A stretch of DNA of 64,000 bases, taken from NCBI RefSeq assembly GCF_017301635.1, contig NZ_CP071091.1, forward strand, positions 4,166,001-4,230,000, in the 5' to 3' direction. This document shows positions 1 through 9,157 of this stretch, one piece after another. Within the stretch, counting starts at the first letter, position 1. Every line of letters starts with the position of its first letter. The stretch is from Myxococcus landrumus (GTDB taxonomy: Bacteria; Myxococcota; Myxococcia; Myxococcales; Myxococcaceae). The position numbers were made by a program, and so were the translations under genes. The notes beneath the pieces are model-generated. The model made no database searches and was not told the origin of the DNA. It was given only the letters and a program-made list of their open reading frames with translations.

Positions 1-3
1 CCG

Positions 4-681
4 TCACGGCCTCGACCTCCCGTTCACGGAGCGTCGCGCCCTGGCCGGACGACGCACGCCGAGATAGCCAGAGACCAGCGCGTGGAGCTCCCGCTCGAAG
101 CGCGGACTCTCGAGCAGCTCCGGATGGAAGAGGAGCGCGTGGTCCGTGAGTGCATCGAGCGAGGTCACCAGGACGTGTGCCGTCAGTGACGGGTCGACGA
201 CATCGAGCTCATCACGCCGATCCACCAGCCATTCCGTCAGCGCGTCAGCGAGCCGTCGGTTGACCCGCTCGAAGAGCTCCAGCGCCCCCTGCCGAGGCAG
301 CTCGACGAGCACCGCCCGATAGAGCGGGGCATCGCGACGAGAGACGTCGAGAGCGGCGCGCACAATCGTCACGATTCCCTCAGCGACCGACGCATCGCGA
401 AGCGCCGCCCCCACTTCCATCAGCCGCGCCGTCATCTCGTCGGCGAGGCGCTCAACGAGCGCGAGCAGCAGCGCCTCCTTGTTCGGGAAGTACTGGTACA
501 GGCTGCCCACACTCACCCCCGCGTCACGAGCAATCCGGTTGGTGGTCAGCGCCTGCCAGCCATCGCGGAGCAAAACGCGAGCTGTCGTCTGAATCAGCGC
601 ATCGACCAGTGCCTTGCTGCGGGTCTGCGAGGGCTGCTTTCGAGTGCCGGACCGACTGGAACCACGAGCTGTCTTGCGCAT
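4..681 (-). CDS. TetR/AcrR-family transcriptional regulator
   Basis: A 225-residue repressor-type regulator. The N-terminal helix-turn-helix lies at about residues 25-65 and includes GVSVGSLYQYFPNKEALL, the TetR recognition-helix signature. The remaining roughly 150 residues are the helical ligand-binding and dimer domain. An upstream in-frame start exists at 705, but the ATG at 681 is preceded by GGAGGGTGGCG (a strong ribosome site), so I use it. The gene is divergent from the DUF418 membrane protein that starts at 763. The 81-bp spacer holds a small palindrome and a direct repeat suited to a TetR operator, so control of itself and its neighbour is likely. The ligand is unknown. Confidence 0.9.
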   Translation of the reverse strand: MRKTARGSSRSGTRKQPSQTRSKALVDALIQTTARVLLRDGWQALTTNRIARDAGVSVGSLYQYFPNKEALLLALVERLADEMTARLMEVGAALRDASVAEGIVTIVRAALDVSRRDAPLYRAVLVELPRQGALELFERVNRRLADALTEWLVDRRDELDVVDPSLTAHVLVTSLDALTDHALLFHPELLESPRFERELHALVSGYLGVRRPARARRSVNGRSRP

Positions 682-707
682 CGCCACCCTCCTGCACGCG
701 GCCACTC

Positions 708-742
708 GAACGCGAGCACCTCGCGAGTCGAGAACGCGAGCA
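708..742. promoter_or_regulatory. Candidate operator between tetR and the DUF418 gene
   Basis: The 11-mer GAACGCGAGCA occurs at 708-718 and again at 732-742. Overlapping it, CGCGAG and CTCGCG form a 6-bp inverted repeat with a 3-bp centre at 711-725. The position, inside the only spacer between two divergent genes, fits a TetR operator. The motif assignment is inference from symmetry and position only. Confidence 0.4.
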
Positions 743-762
743 TCCTTTCATATTTTCAGCGC

Positions 763-1944
763 ATGAGCCAACGCGCCCGCCTCGCCACACTCGATGTCTT
801 GAGGGGCTTCTGCCTGCTCGGCATCCTCGTGATGAACATCCAATCCTTCGCGATGCCGGTCGCGGCCTACCTGAATCCCACCGTGTTCGGCGCGCTCGAT
901 GGCCTCGACGGCGTCACATGGGTCGTCGGCCGACTCCTCTTCGACTGCAAGTTCCTCAACCTGTTCGCCATGCTCTTCGGCGCGTCCCTCGTCCTCGGGG
1001 GCGACGACACGCGTCCACGCCGCCGCCTCGCGTGGCTCGTGGTCTTCGGGTTGCTGCATGCGTATGGCGTCTGGTACGGCGACATCCTGTTCACCTACGG
1101 CGTCGTCGGCATGCTGGTCGTCGGCGCGCGGACCTGGACTCCCAAGCGCCAGCTGCGCCTGGGCCTCGTGCTCATCTCCGTCGGGCCAATGCTCACGCTG
1201 GCGACCGCCCTCGCGTTCGACCACCTCCCCCACTCCATTCTCGACGAGTTCCTCAAGTACCTCGATGGACGCACGGTCGAGGGAGAGCTCGCGGCCTTCC
1301 GGGGCGACTGGCTGACCCAGCTCCCCGTCCGGGCAACGATTGCCTTCTCGGGCCAGACCACCTCGCTCCTCTACGAGACAGGCTGGAGGGCCGCGGGGTT
1401 CATGCTGCTCGGCATGGCGGGCCTTCAACGTGGCCTGTTCGCGGGAACCGCCCTGTCTTCACGGGTCGCACTGCTCCTCTGGGGGCTTGGCCTCACGGTG
1501 ACCGGGGCGGGCATCGCCGTGCAGTGGGCCTGGGAGTTCTCACCCCGTGCCTGGCTGTTCGCCCAGGTGCTGCATGAAGCAGGCGCGGTGCCCCTGGCCA
1601 TCGCCATCGGGCACACCGTGGTGAGCCTGGCGCAGCGCTTCGCGAAGGCCACGCCCACGCGCGCCATCGCGGCCCTCGGCGGTGTCGCGTTCACCGCCTA
1701 CCTGATGCAGTCCATCCTCGGAACGCTGGTCTTCGGAGGACACGGCCTCGGTGCCTTCGGGACGTGGAGCCGCTCGACGCTCCTGCTCGCCGCGTGCGGC
1801 TTCTGGCTGGTGCAGGTCCTGCTCGCCAGCCTGTGGTCGAGACACTTCGGACGAGGGCCGCTCGAGGCACTCTGGAGAGGGCTCGTGCGCAGGGACTTCT
1901 CGCTGCGCCCGCGCACCGTCCACGCCGAGGAGCCCAGCCCATGA
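763..1944 (+). CDS. DUF418 (YeiB-like) integral membrane protein
   Basis: A 393-residue polytopic membrane protein. The N-terminus has the family signature ATLDVLRGFCLLGILVMNI, followed by roughly ten hydrophobic segments. The C-terminal half is the DUF418 region, with a GGVAFTAYLMQSILGTLVF-type helix near residues 308-326. YeiB/DUF418 proteins are inner-membrane proteins of poorly defined role, related to acyltransferase-like membrane folds and often proposed to be transporters. Length is normal for the family. It is divergent from a TetR gene, which suggests induction by a small molecule. Its 3' end faces the esterase that ends at 1972, only 27 bp away, with no clear terminator between them. 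Confidence 0.85.
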   Translation: MSQRARLATLDVLRGFCLLGILVMNIQSFAMPVAAYLNPTVFGALDGLDGVTWVVGRLLFDCKFLNLFAMLFGASLVLGGDDTRPRRRLAWLVVFGLLHAYGVWYGDILFTYGVVGMLVVGARTWTPKRQLRLGLVLISVGPMLTLATALAFDHLPHSILDEFLKYLDGRTVEGELAAFRGDWLTQLPVRATIAFSGQTTSLLYETGWRAAGFMLLGMAGLQRGLFAGTALSSRVALLLWGLGLTVTGAGIAVQWAWEFSPRAWLFAQVLHEAGAVPLAIAIGHTVVSLAQRFAKATPTRAIAALGGVAFTAYLMQSILGTLVFGGHGLGAFGTWSRSTLLLAACGFWLVQVLLASLWSRHFGRGPLEALWRGLVRRDFSLRPRTVHAEEPSP

Positions 1945-1971
1945 CGCCCACGGATGCGCCCGCTCACGCGG

Positions 1972-2958
1972 TCACGGCACGCGCGGCCCCATCGCGCCCC
2001 GGGCGAACATCCGCGCGAGCCACGAATCCCGCGCCGCGAGGCACGCGCGAGCCAGCTCTGACTGGGGCGCGATGTCATAGAAGCCATGGAAGGCTCCGCC
2101 CCAGACGTGCAGCTCACACTCCCCTCCCGCCGCCAGGATTCCGGCCGCGTAGGCGACGGCTTCATCCCGAAACGTCTCCGCGCCCCCCACGTCGATGAAG
2201 GTCGGAGGCAGCCGGCTCAAGTCTGAGGCACGCGCGGGCGCGGAATAGGGAGACACCTCAGGACCACCGCACCGGTCTCCCAGCACGGCCCGCCAGGCCG
2301 TCAGGTTGCTGGTCCGGTCCCACACGCCAACCCCCTCGTACCGATGCGCCGAGCCCGTCTCGTTCCGGTCATCCAGCATCGGGCACTGCAGGAGCTGCCC
2401 CAACAGCCGAGGCCCCTGCCTGTCGCGAGCCAGCAACGTGGTCCCCGCCGCGAGCCCACCACCCCCACTCCCACCGAAGATGACCAACTGGTTTGGGTCA
2501 AACCGCAGCATCTCCGCGTGCGCCGCCATCCACGTCAGCCCGGCGTAGCAGTCCTCCACCAGGGTCGGCGCGGGATGCTCGGGAGCCAGGCGGTACTCGA
2601 CCGTCACGCAGACCGCGTCATGACGCAGCGCCCAGTCCACCAGCGGCCTCGCCCCGGCGAAGCGGGTCCCCATCACCATGCCGCCCCCATGGATGAGATA
2701 GACGGCGGGCCCGGGAACCACGTGGTCCTTGCGAGCCACCACCGAGACCACGATGTCGGCGCCCTGATACCCGGGGATGGTGTAGTCAACGCAGCTGACC
2801 TCCGCGTCCCCTATCAGGCTGTCCCGCGTCACGTGGCTCAGCCGGCGGAAGTGCTCGAGCTGCTCCAACGTCATCTTCAAGGGGACATAGCCCTCCAACG
2901 GAGAGAGCAAAGGCGCCAGTTGCGGATCAAAGTCCGGGGGCAAGGTCGAGCGAGTCAT
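1972..2958 (-). CDS. Alpha/beta hydrolase, HSL-type (family IV) esterase
   Basis: A 328-residue esterase/lipase-like hydrolase. It has the HGGG oxyanion-hole motif (YLIHGGGMVMG), a nucleophile elbow GGSGGGG in place of the usual GDSAGG, an acid residue in FRDEAVAYA, and the catalytic His in GAFHGFYDI. These mark the hormone-sensitive-lipase-like family, which cleaves short-chain acyl esters. No signal peptide is seen, so it should be cytoplasmic. The reading frame extends to 3159, but residues before MTRSTLPPDF look non-coding, so I chose the ATG at 2958. It ends 35 bp upstream-side of the next hydrolase gene on the same strand, so the two may be co-transcribed. Confidence 0.87.
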   Translation of the reverse strand: MTRSTLPPDFDPQLAPLLSPLEGYVPLKMTLEQLEHFRRLSHVTRDSLIGDAEVSCVDYTIPGYQGADIVVSVVARKDHVVPGPAVYLIHGGGMVMGTRFAGARPLVDWALRHDAVCVTVEYRLAPEHPAPTLVEDCYAGLTWMAAHAEMLRFDPNQLVIFGGSGGGGLAAGTTLLARDRQGPRLLGQLLQCPMLDDRNETGSAHRYEGVGVWDRTSNLTAWRAVLGDRCGGPEVSPYSAPARASDLSRLPPTFIDVGGAETFRDEAVAYAAGILAAGGECELHVWGGAFHGFYDIAPQSELARACLAARDSWLARMFARGAMGPRVP

Positions 2959-2993
2959 GAGTGTTCCACTCTGACAGCGCGATGAGGCCCGCG

Positions 2994-4124
2994 CTACTTG
3001 GAGCTCACGGGCGCGACGTCGCCGACACGCTCCGCGAACGGACGGGCCTGACGGACCAGCGAGAGCAGCACCTTGCCGGGCTCCTCGGCCAGCATCTCGT
3101 GTGCGGACTGCTCGAACCAGACGAGCTGCTTCGACGGTGCCTTGATGCCCGCGAACCACTCCGCGGCAACCGGCGCCGAGACATTCCGGTCATGACGTCC
3201 CAGGAACAACAGCACCGGTGTCTTCAACTGCTTCACCTGCGACAGGTCCGTCGTCAGGATGGCGGGGAGCAGCTTCTCGACCGAGACCGACTCCGCCTTC
3301 CAGACCTGGCGCTGGTCCTCCTCGGTGTATTCAGGCGACAGCGCCACCGCGCCGGCCTCGAAGCCCGCGTTGGGACGGCGATAGGCAGCCCCTCCGTAGA
3401 AGTTGAGCCAGCGGCGCTGGAGCATGATGTCCTTCACCGACAGCGGCGTCTTGCCCACGGCATAGGGGGCAATCGATTCGAGGTCGCGAATCGCCTCTTC
3501 GTTCTTCGCCGCGCGCGCCTGCTCCATCGTCCAGGCCCAACCGCGCCGCTCACTCTCCCGGGCATCGATGGCCTGCCCCGCGCCGATGTACGCGTGGAGC
3601 CACTCCGGATGCTTCGCCGCGAGGTTGAGCCCGAGGATGCTTCCCCAGCTATGGCCGAGGACGAAGAGCTTCTCCTTGCCGAAGGTCTTCCGGGCCCACC
3701 TGACGACCTCCTCGGTATCGGCGTGCATCCGCTCGACCGTCAGCGTCGGCGTCACGGCGGCGGAGTCATTCGCGGCGTACGTCTTGCCCGCGCCGCGCTG
3801 GTCCCACTGGATGACGGTGAAGAACTCATCCCAGCCGTGTGCGACATACCAGCTCGTCGGCATCGCCACCCAGCCCGGGCCGCCGTGCAACACGAGCAGC
3901 ACCGGATTGCGCAAGTCCCGGCTTCGGACCGAGACCCACTGGTCGATACCGCCGATGCGAACCTTCTCGCTGCGCTCCAGTCCCTCGGGCGCGACGATCT
4001 TCCGGAGGTCCGCGATGATTCTCACGGCCTCGGCCCGGTCCTGGGTGGCAGGCGCCTCTTGCGCCTCGGCCTGAAGGCCCCCCAGCAACAGCGCCACCAC
4101 CACTCCCCACGATTCCTTGCGCAT
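2994..4124 (-). CDS. Exported alpha/beta hydrolase, prolyl-aminopeptidase (S33) type
   Basis: A 376-residue protein with an N-terminal signal peptide (MRKESWGVVVALLLGGLQAEA). It has the S33 signatures HGGPGWVAM (oxyanion region), QWDQRGAGKTY and the nucleophile elbow GHSWGS; a C-terminal SAHEM provides the His. S33 enzymes release N-terminal proline or act as related hydrolases. The signal peptide suggests action in the periplasm or outside the cell. The start at 4124 is chosen over 4151 because the signal peptide begins there and AAGGTGG lies just upstream. It probably forms an operon with the downstream family IV esterase. The substrate cannot be told from sequence. Confidence 0.87.
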   Translation of the reverse strand: MRKESWGVVVALLLGGLQAEAQEAPATQDRAEAVRIIADLRKIVAPEGLERSEKVRIGGIDQWVSVRSRDLRNPVLLVLHGGPGWVAMPTSWYVAHGWDEFFTVIQWDQRGAGKTYAANDSAAVTPTLTVERMHADTEEVVRWARKTFGKEKLFVLGHSWGSILGLNLAAKHPEWLHAYIGAGQAIDARESERRGWAWTMEQARAAKNEEAIRDLESIAPYAVGKTPLSVKDIMLQRRWLNFYGGAAYRRPNAGFEAGAVALSPEYTEEDQRQVWKAESVSVEKLLPAILTTDLSQVKQLKTPVLLFLGRHDRNVSAPVAAEWFAGIKAPSKQLVWFEQSAHEMLAEEPGKVLLSLVRQARPFAERVGDVAPVSSK

Positions 4125-4230
4125 CGTCCACCTTCGATTCACCCGACCCATGCCCGGCCGCTCGCGTGACGGTACGGCGACGGGACGTAACGATTGCCGA
4201 GACCCGATTCAACCCCGGTGAGCCCCTCGT

Positions 4231-5127
4231 TCAGCTCGCGCGCGCGAAGCGCCCTGGGGGCTGCCCCACGTGCTTGCTGAACGCCGCGGTGAAGGTGCTC
4301 GCCGAGCTGTACCCCACGCGCTCGGCCACCTCGGAGATGGAGAGCTCCCGGCGGCGCAGCAGTCCTCTCGCGACAGCCATCCGCCAGTCGAACAGGTACT
4401 CCATGGGAGGCTGCCCCACCGTGCGCGTGAAGCGCTCGAAGAAGGCCGAGCGCGAGAGCGCCGCGCTCTTCGCGAGCTGCGCCACGGTCCACGAACGGGT
4501 GAGGTGTCGGTGCATCTGCCGTATCGCAGGTGCGAGCCGCACATCCGCCAGGCCCCGCAGGAGCCCCGGAGGTGTGTCGTCCCCCGAGGTCGACCGCAGC
4601 GCCTCGATGAGCAACAACTCCACCAGCCGTGTCAGCACGAGGTCTCGGCCCGAACGCTCTTCGCTCGTTTCATCGCTGACGAGCTGCACCAGCGTGGAGA
4701 GCCGCGCCACGCCACGCACGTGCACCACGGCCGGGAGGAGCGACACCATCAGCGCCGCGTCGGGTGAGTCGAAGACGAAGTACCCCCCGAGCAGACGCAC
4801 GTCCGGGCGCCCCCCTCGTCGGCCATGGCGCACCTCGCCTTTGGAAGTGGGGGCCTGCTTCGGGTCGATGCGCACGGGCATCACCGGCTCGAAGCCAGAG
4901 AGGGTGAAGCCCGGCGTGGCGGGCAGGAGCACGAAATCGCCCGCCTCCAGCGTGAGGGATGGCTGACCATCGACGGCCAGGCGGCAGCGCCCTTCGAGCA
5001 CGGCGCTGAAGCTCGGCTGGCCGAAGTCCGAGTAGCGGACGCCCCAGGAGCCGGCCCCGCTGATGCCTTTCGAGAAGACAGCCCTGGGCTGCAGGAGCGT
5101 GATGACTTCCGAGAGCGGGTCGGTCAT
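4231..5127 (-). CDS. AraC-family regulator with cupin sensor domain
   Basis: A 298-residue regulator. Residues 1-185 form a cupin-like sensor (AraC_binding/cupin_6 type) with LEAGDFVLLPATPGF. The two C-terminal helix-turn-helices span about 200-295, with SRSAFFERFTRTVGQPPMEY and the second-helix motif VAERVGYSSASTFTAAFSK, the standard AraC signature. It is divergent from an SDR gene starting at 5236, an arrangement common for cupin-AraC regulators that activate an adjacent oxidoreductase. There is no strong ribosome site before the ATG. The operator was not identified. Confidence 0.9.
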   Translation of the reverse strand: MTDPLSEVITLLQPRAVFSKGISGAGSWGVRYSDFGQPSFSAVLEGRCRLAVDGQPSLTLEAGDFVLLPATPGFTLSGFEPVMPVRIDPKQAPTSKGEVRHGRRGGRPDVRLLGGYFVFDSPDAALMVSLLPAVVHVRGVARLSTLVQLVSDETSEERSGRDLVLTRLVELLLIEALRSTSGDDTPPGLLRGLADVRLAPAIRQMHRHLTRSWTVAQLAKSAALSRSAFFERFTRTVGQPPMEYLFDWRMAVARGLLRRRELSISEVAERVGYSSASTFTAAFSKHVGQPPGRFARAS

Positions 5128-5235
5128 GGCTGGACTCTAGCAAAAGAAATACGGACTCCCCATGGTGGAGCGTCCAGAGCGTCGCGCGTACCTTCAGGAC
5201 ATCAACACCGCGCGACCCGCGGCAAGGAGACCCAC

Positions 5236-5979
5236 ATGAAGACAGTGCTCATCACCGGATGTTCCTCTGGCTATGGACTCGAGACGGCTCGCCACTTCCA
5301 TGACCAGGGATGGAACGTGGTCGCCACCATGCGAACGCCGCGTGCGGACCTCCTTCCCCGCTCGGACCGGATGCGCATGGTGCCGCTCGACGTGACGAAG
5401 CCCGAGAGCATCACCGCCGCGCTGGAGGCGAGCGGGCCCATCGACGTGCTCGTCAACAACGCGGGCATCGGGCTCATGGGGGCCTTCGAGGCCACGCCGA
5501 TGGCCACGGTGCGGGAGGTGTTCGAGACCAACGTCTTCGGCGTCATGGCGATGACGCAGGCGGTGCTGCCACGGTTTCGCGCACGCAGGTCGGGCGTGAT
5601 TGTGAATGTGACCTCCAGCGCGACGCTGGCACCCATGCCGCTGGTCGCCGTCTACACCGCGAGCAAGGTGGCCATCGAAGGCTTCACCGAGTCGCTCGCG
5701 TTCGAGCTCGAGTCCTTCAATCTGCGCGTGAAGCTCGTCGAGCCTGGCTACGGTCCAGACACGCGCTTCACGAGCAACGGCAGCGCGCGGATGGAGGGGC
5801 TGTTCCCCGAACCGTATGCGCCCTTCGCCCAGCACATCTTCGCCTCGCTGGGACAACCGACCCAGGTGACACGCGGGTCCGATGTCGCGGAGGCGGTGTG
5901 GAACGCCGCGAATGACACCTCGGGGACGCTGCGCTTTCCCGCGGGGCCCGACGCGGTGGCGCTGGCCCGCTCGGCATAG
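5236..5979 (+). CDS. SDR-family oxidoreductase
   Basis: A 247-residue classical short-chain dehydrogenase. It has TGCSSGYG (the TGxxxGxG cofactor loop) near residues 7-14, NNAGIG near residue 75, a catalytic Ser in NVTSSATLA and YTASK (YxxxK) near residue 138. Arginine in the segment TMRTPRAD after beta-2 suggests NADPH preference. The ATG at 5236 follows AAGGAGA at 5224-5230. It is divergent from the AraC-type regulator, its likely controller. The substrate is unknown; the family oxidises or reduces alcohols and ketones. A glycine-rich PAGPDA C-terminus is typical of SDRs found beside cupin-AraC genes. Confidence 0.9.
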   Translation: MKTVLITGCSSGYGLETARHFHDQGWNVVATMRTPRADLLPRSDRMRMVPLDVTKPESITAALEASGPIDVLVNNAGIGLMGAFEATPMATVREVFETNVFGVMAMTQAVLPRFRARRSGVIVNVTSSATLAPMPLVAVYTASKVAIEGFTESLAFELESFNLRVKLVEPGYGPDTRFTSNGSARMEGLFPEPYAPFAQHIFASLGQPTQVTRGSDVAEAVWNAANDTSGTLRFPAGPDAVALARSA

Positions 5980-6019
5980 GCAGACTGGCAAATTTGGAGC
6001 GTGCTGCCAGAATCCGCGC

Positions 6020-6925
6020 ATGCTCGCCTCGCTCGCGCTGCTCCTCCTCGCCGCCCAGCCCGATGCCGACGGGCCGACCCGCGTCCTCTACGAGACAGAT
6101 ACCGCGCTCATCACCCCCGACCCGGGGAATCGGCTCATCGAGGCGCTCGCCGCGAAGCACGAGGCGCTGGATGCGTGCGCGGAGGGCTTCGCCACGCTGA
6201 TTGAACAGGGCGCGGCCCCTTCGCTGGCCTTCAAGTTCAAGGCGAACGGGAAGCTCGACACGCTCGCGGGCATGGACCAGCCCGATGAGCCCAGGGGAAT
6301 CCAGGCCCGGCTCGCGTGCTTCAAGAAGGTGTTGGGCTCGCTGAAGGTCGAGCCCTCCCGCTTCCCGCGGAGTGGGACGCTGTACTTCAAGCCGGACAGG
6401 CCCTTCGTCGCGAAGGCGCCTCCCACCGCCGAGTCCGCGCGACTGGAGAAGACCGAGCGAGGCATCACCCTCACGCTGACCGGCAAACGCCAGCAGGCCG
6501 GTACCGAGCCCCGCTTCGGTCTCTCGTACCAGGCCACCGTCACCAATACCGGCAAGGTTCCCCGGGGCGTGCGTCAGCGATTCCTCTACGCCAACGCCGA
6601 GCACAACACCGACGGCGGGAGCGTGGTCTCGCACGCCGCGATGCTGAGCACCGACTCCCGGGCCCCCGTCACCTGCCTGAAGCCCGGTGAGTCGTTGACC
6701 ACGGAGCTGGGGGGCGGAGAGAAGGACGGCATCAAGCCCGGTGGCAGCCTCTCCGCATCTCCCTTCGTGGTCGTGGGGGATTGCGTGAACCCCGATGAGC
6801 GGGTGTGGGTGGGAGGGTTCCGCCTGGATTGGACCGACAAGACGAAGGCCGAGCCACGGCTCATCGCGATGCCCTTCTGGGTCCATCAGGTGGTCCCCCT
6901 CACGCCCAGGGAGACCTGGCGGTGA
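6020..6925 (+). CDS. Exported hypothetical protein
   Basis: A 301-residue protein that starts MLASLALLLLAAQPDADG, a short signal-peptide-like hydrophobic segment. The body is hydrophilic and contains no motif I recognise. The middle (about 160-260) reads as a beta-rich domain with TLTLTGKRQQAG and YQATVTNTGKVPRGV, the kind of beta-sandwich seen in exported myxobacterial proteins. It lies 40 bp after the SDR gene and could be transcribed with it. Its last 40 bp overlap the 3' end of the LysR gene on the other strand. Function is unknown. Confidence 0.7.
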   Translation: MLASLALLLLAAQPDADGPTRVLYETDTALITPDPGNRLIEALAAKHEALDACAEGFATLIEQGAAPSLAFKFKANGKLDTLAGMDQPDEPRGIQARLACFKKVLGSLKVEPSRFPRSGTLYFKPDRPFVAKAPPTAESARLEKTERGITLTLTGKRQQAGTEPRFGLSYQATVTNTGKVPRGVRQRFLYANAEHNTDGGSVVSHAAMLSTDSRAPVTCLKPGESLTTELGGGEKDGIKPGGSLSASPFVVVGDCVNPDERVWVGGFRLDWTDKTKAEPRLIAMPFWVHQVVPLTPRETWR

Positions 6926-7854
6926 GGCGGTGTCTCCCGCGGCTTCCGTGATGCCACTCCCAGCAACTCCTTCAGGCCCGAGGACAGCGCCTCGAAGACC
7001 GTCCTGCACCGGGCCGTCGCGCGAAGGTCCTCGTGCATGACGACCCACACCTCCGCCGACGGCGCGAACAGGCGAGGGAGGATTCGGACCAGTCCCGAGC
7101 GCTGCCCCAGCGGCACCAGACACCCGCCAATCCCACACCCCGACCGGATGGCCGCGAACATCGCCAGGTCACTGTCGGTCCGCAGGGAGAAGTCCTCGCG
7201 CGTGAGCGCCCTGCCCTCCAGCTTGAGCACCCGCGTGTAGGGCGCCCCCACGTCGAACCCCACCAGCGCATGCTTGAGGAGCTCGGCGGTGGTCCGAGGT
7301 GCCGGATGACGGGCGAGGTAGCTGGGGTGCGCGAACAGGCCCGCCTCCACCGCGCCCACGCGTGTCGCGAGGAGCGCGTCTTGCCCGGGCCGCACCACCC
7401 GAACCGCGAGGTCCGCGTCCCGGCGCAGCAGGTCCTCGACACGGTTGGACACCTGGAGCTCGACGACGATGCGGGGATGGGCCTCTCTCAGACGCGCCAG
7501 CAGGGGCGGCAGCACCTCGACGGCGAAGACCTCGCTCGCGGAGATTCGCACCGGCCCTTCGTTCTCCCCGAGCGGGCCCGAGGCCGCGCGGAACAGCGAG
7601 TCCGCCGCCGCCGCCAGCGCCTCCGCGTGAGGACGCAGCGCCTTCGCCTCACGCGTCGGCTTGAGTCCCTCTGGTGAGCGGGTGAACAGCGCCAACCCCA
7701 GCGCGGACTCCAACGCCGCGATGTGCCGGCCCAGCGTCGGCTGGCTCACGCCCAGCACACGCGCCGCGCCGGAGAGCGAGCCCTCCCGCAACACCGCGAC
7801 GAACGAACGGTAGAGCGACCACTCCGGCGAGACAGGGGCCATGCGAAATTGCAT
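6886..7854 (-). CDS. LysR-family transcriptional regulator
   Basis: A 322-residue LTTR. The winged helix occupies residues 10-70 with LSGAARVLGVSQPTLGRHI, followed by a linker helix and a substrate-binding domain with RISASEVFAVEVLPPLLARL at its start. Starts are possible at 7854 and 7842; 7854 has a weak GTGGGG site and is used. The gene is divergent from the epoxide hydrolase at 7952, which is its likely target. The 3' end overlaps the convergent exported-protein gene by 40 bp. This subgroup often regulates a divergently encoded oxidoreductase or hydrolase; the effector is unknown. Confidence 0.9.
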   Translation of the reverse strand: MQFRMAPVSPEWSLYRSFVAVLREGSLSGAARVLGVSQPTLGRHIAALESALGLALFTRSPEGLKPTREAKALRPHAEALAAAADSLFRAASGPLGENEGPVRISASEVFAVEVLPPLLARLREAHPRIVVELQVSNRVEDLLRRDADLAVRVVRPGQDALLATRVGAVEAGLFAHPSYLARHPAPRTTAELLKHALVGFDVGAPYTRVLKLEGRALTREDFSLRTDSDLAMFAAIRSGCGIGGCLVPLGQRSGLVRILPRLFAPSAEVWVVMHEDLRATARCRTVFEALSSGLKELLGVASRKPRETPPHRQVSLGVRGTT

Positions 7855-7951
7855 AGCGACCCCACGGAATCATTCAAGGACAAACAGGTCTCGCGCCCTC
7901 ATCTTGCCTGCCCAGACGGCGCCACGCCGCGCCCCTCCAGCGAGAGCCCCC

Positions 7952-9157
7952 ATGTCCGCAGACACCCTCGAGCCCTTCGTCATCGACATCCCCCAGGCCA
8001 CGCTGGACGACCTCCACCGGCGCCTGGCGCGGACTCGCGCCCCCGAGTCGCTCGATGACATGGGCTGGGACCTGGGCATGGAGCCCGAGGCCCTGCGCAC
8101 GTTGTTGAAGCACTGGCGGGACTTCGACTGGCGCGCGGCCGAGGCCCGCCTCAACGCGGTGCCCGCCTTCCGCACGGACATCGAAGGACAGGGTGTGCAC
8201 TTCGTCCACGTCCGTGGCGAGGGCCCCCACCGGCTTCCGCTCATCCTCACCCACGGCTGGCCGAGCTGCTTCACCGAGCTGCTGCCCCTGGTCCCCCTGC
8301 TGACTCGCGAGGTCGATGGGCTGTCCTTCGACGTCGTCATTCCCTCACTGCCGGGACATGGCTTCTCCGCCGCGCCCCGGGCGCCGGGAATGAACATCAC
8401 CCGCATCGCGGACCTCTGGGTGCAGCTGATGGAGCGGCTGGGCTACCCCCGGTTCCTCGCGCATGGCGGGGACATGGGAGCGGGTGTCGTCGAGCGCCTG
8501 CGCGCCAACCACGCCAGCCGGGTGCTCGGCGTCCATATGGTCAACGTGTTCAACGGGTATCCGCGCACGGAGGACCTGTCCCCCGAGGAGGAGGCGTTCC
8601 TCGCCCGGGCCGCGGCCTGGCGGGCGCGAGAGGGGGCGTATGCCCTGCTTCATGCCACCAAGCCGCGGACATTGGCGGTGGGTCTCCAGGATTCACCCGC
8701 GGGGCTCGCGGCCTGGATGGGAGAGAAGTTCCGGAGCTGGAGCGACGGCGGAGGTCGGCTCGATGGCGCCATCTCCCTGGATGAGCTGTGCACCGTGCTT
8801 ACCCTCTACTGGGTGACACAATCCATTGGGTCATCAATACGGCTCTATCACGAGGCGTTCTCCGACGTTGGCGCCATGTCCCCGCCCCCGAGACAGGGCG
8901 CCCCGCTGGGTGTCCTCATCTGCCCGCGCGACATCCTCCCCGCGCCGCGCGCGTGGGGCGAGCGCTGGTTCGAGCTTCAGCACTGGACGGAGCTGCCTCG
9001 GGGCGGGCACTTCCCCGGCTTCGAGGTCCCCCACCTCCTCGCGGAGGACCTTCGTGCCTTCGCGCGACGCGTTCGTCGAACAAAGAATGGAACCTTGGGG
9101 AAACGAGGAGCGTGCAAGGAGCTCACGAATTTCCGTGAGCTGACTCGACTCGATTGA
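7952..9157 (+). CDS. Epoxide hydrolase (EHN family)
   Basis: A 401-residue alpha/beta hydrolase with an N-terminal EHN cap region (residues 1-110; FVIDIPQATLDDLHRRLART) and a catalytic core. It has HGWPSCF (oxyanion motif), GGDMGAG with the nucleophile Asp, and a C-terminal GGHFPGFE with the general-base His. The family opens epoxides with water. The C-terminus runs about 25 residues beyond the usual end at RAFARRVR; this tail is basic and covers a DNA hairpin at 9120-9141, so the 3' end may have been altered by a frameshift. It is divergent from a LysR gene. A second, diverged EHN enzyme lies at 53589-54713. Confidence 0.88.
   Translation: MSADTLEPFVIDIPQATLDDLHRRLARTRAPESLDDMGWDLGMEPEALRTLLKHWRDFDWRAAEARLNAVPAFRTDIEGQGVHFVHVRGEGPHRLPLILTHGWPSCFTELLPLVPLLTREVDGLSFDVVIPSLPGHGFSAAPRAPGMNITRIADLWVQLMERLGYPRFLAHGGDMGAGVVERLRANHASRVLGVHMVNVFNGYPRTEDLSPEEEAFLARAAAWRAREGAYALLHATKPRTLAVGLQDSPAGLAAWMGEKFRSWSDGGGRLDGAISLDELCTVLTLYWVTQSIGSSIRLYHEAFSDVGAMSPPPRQGAPLGVLICPRDILPAPRAWGERWFELQHWTELPRGGHFPGFEVPHLLAEDLRAFARRVRRTKNGTLGKRGACKELTNFRELTRLD
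9120..9141. repeat. Perfect inverted repeat inside the 3' end of the epoxide hydrolase gene
   Basis: AGCTCACG and CGTGAGCT form 8-bp arms with a 6-nt loop. The element lies within the last 12 codons and 26 bp upstream of the next start codon. It could be an attenuator, an mRNA-stability hairpin between the two cistrons, or a terminator that moved inside a lengthened reading frame. Confidence 0.45.

Noticed and set aside
5768..7138. A 456-codon open frame on the minus strand
   Set aside because: It lies opposite the exported-protein gene and LysR, has no ribosome site, and its composition (Arg/Gly/Pro-rich) is typical of a shadow frame in GC-rich DNA.
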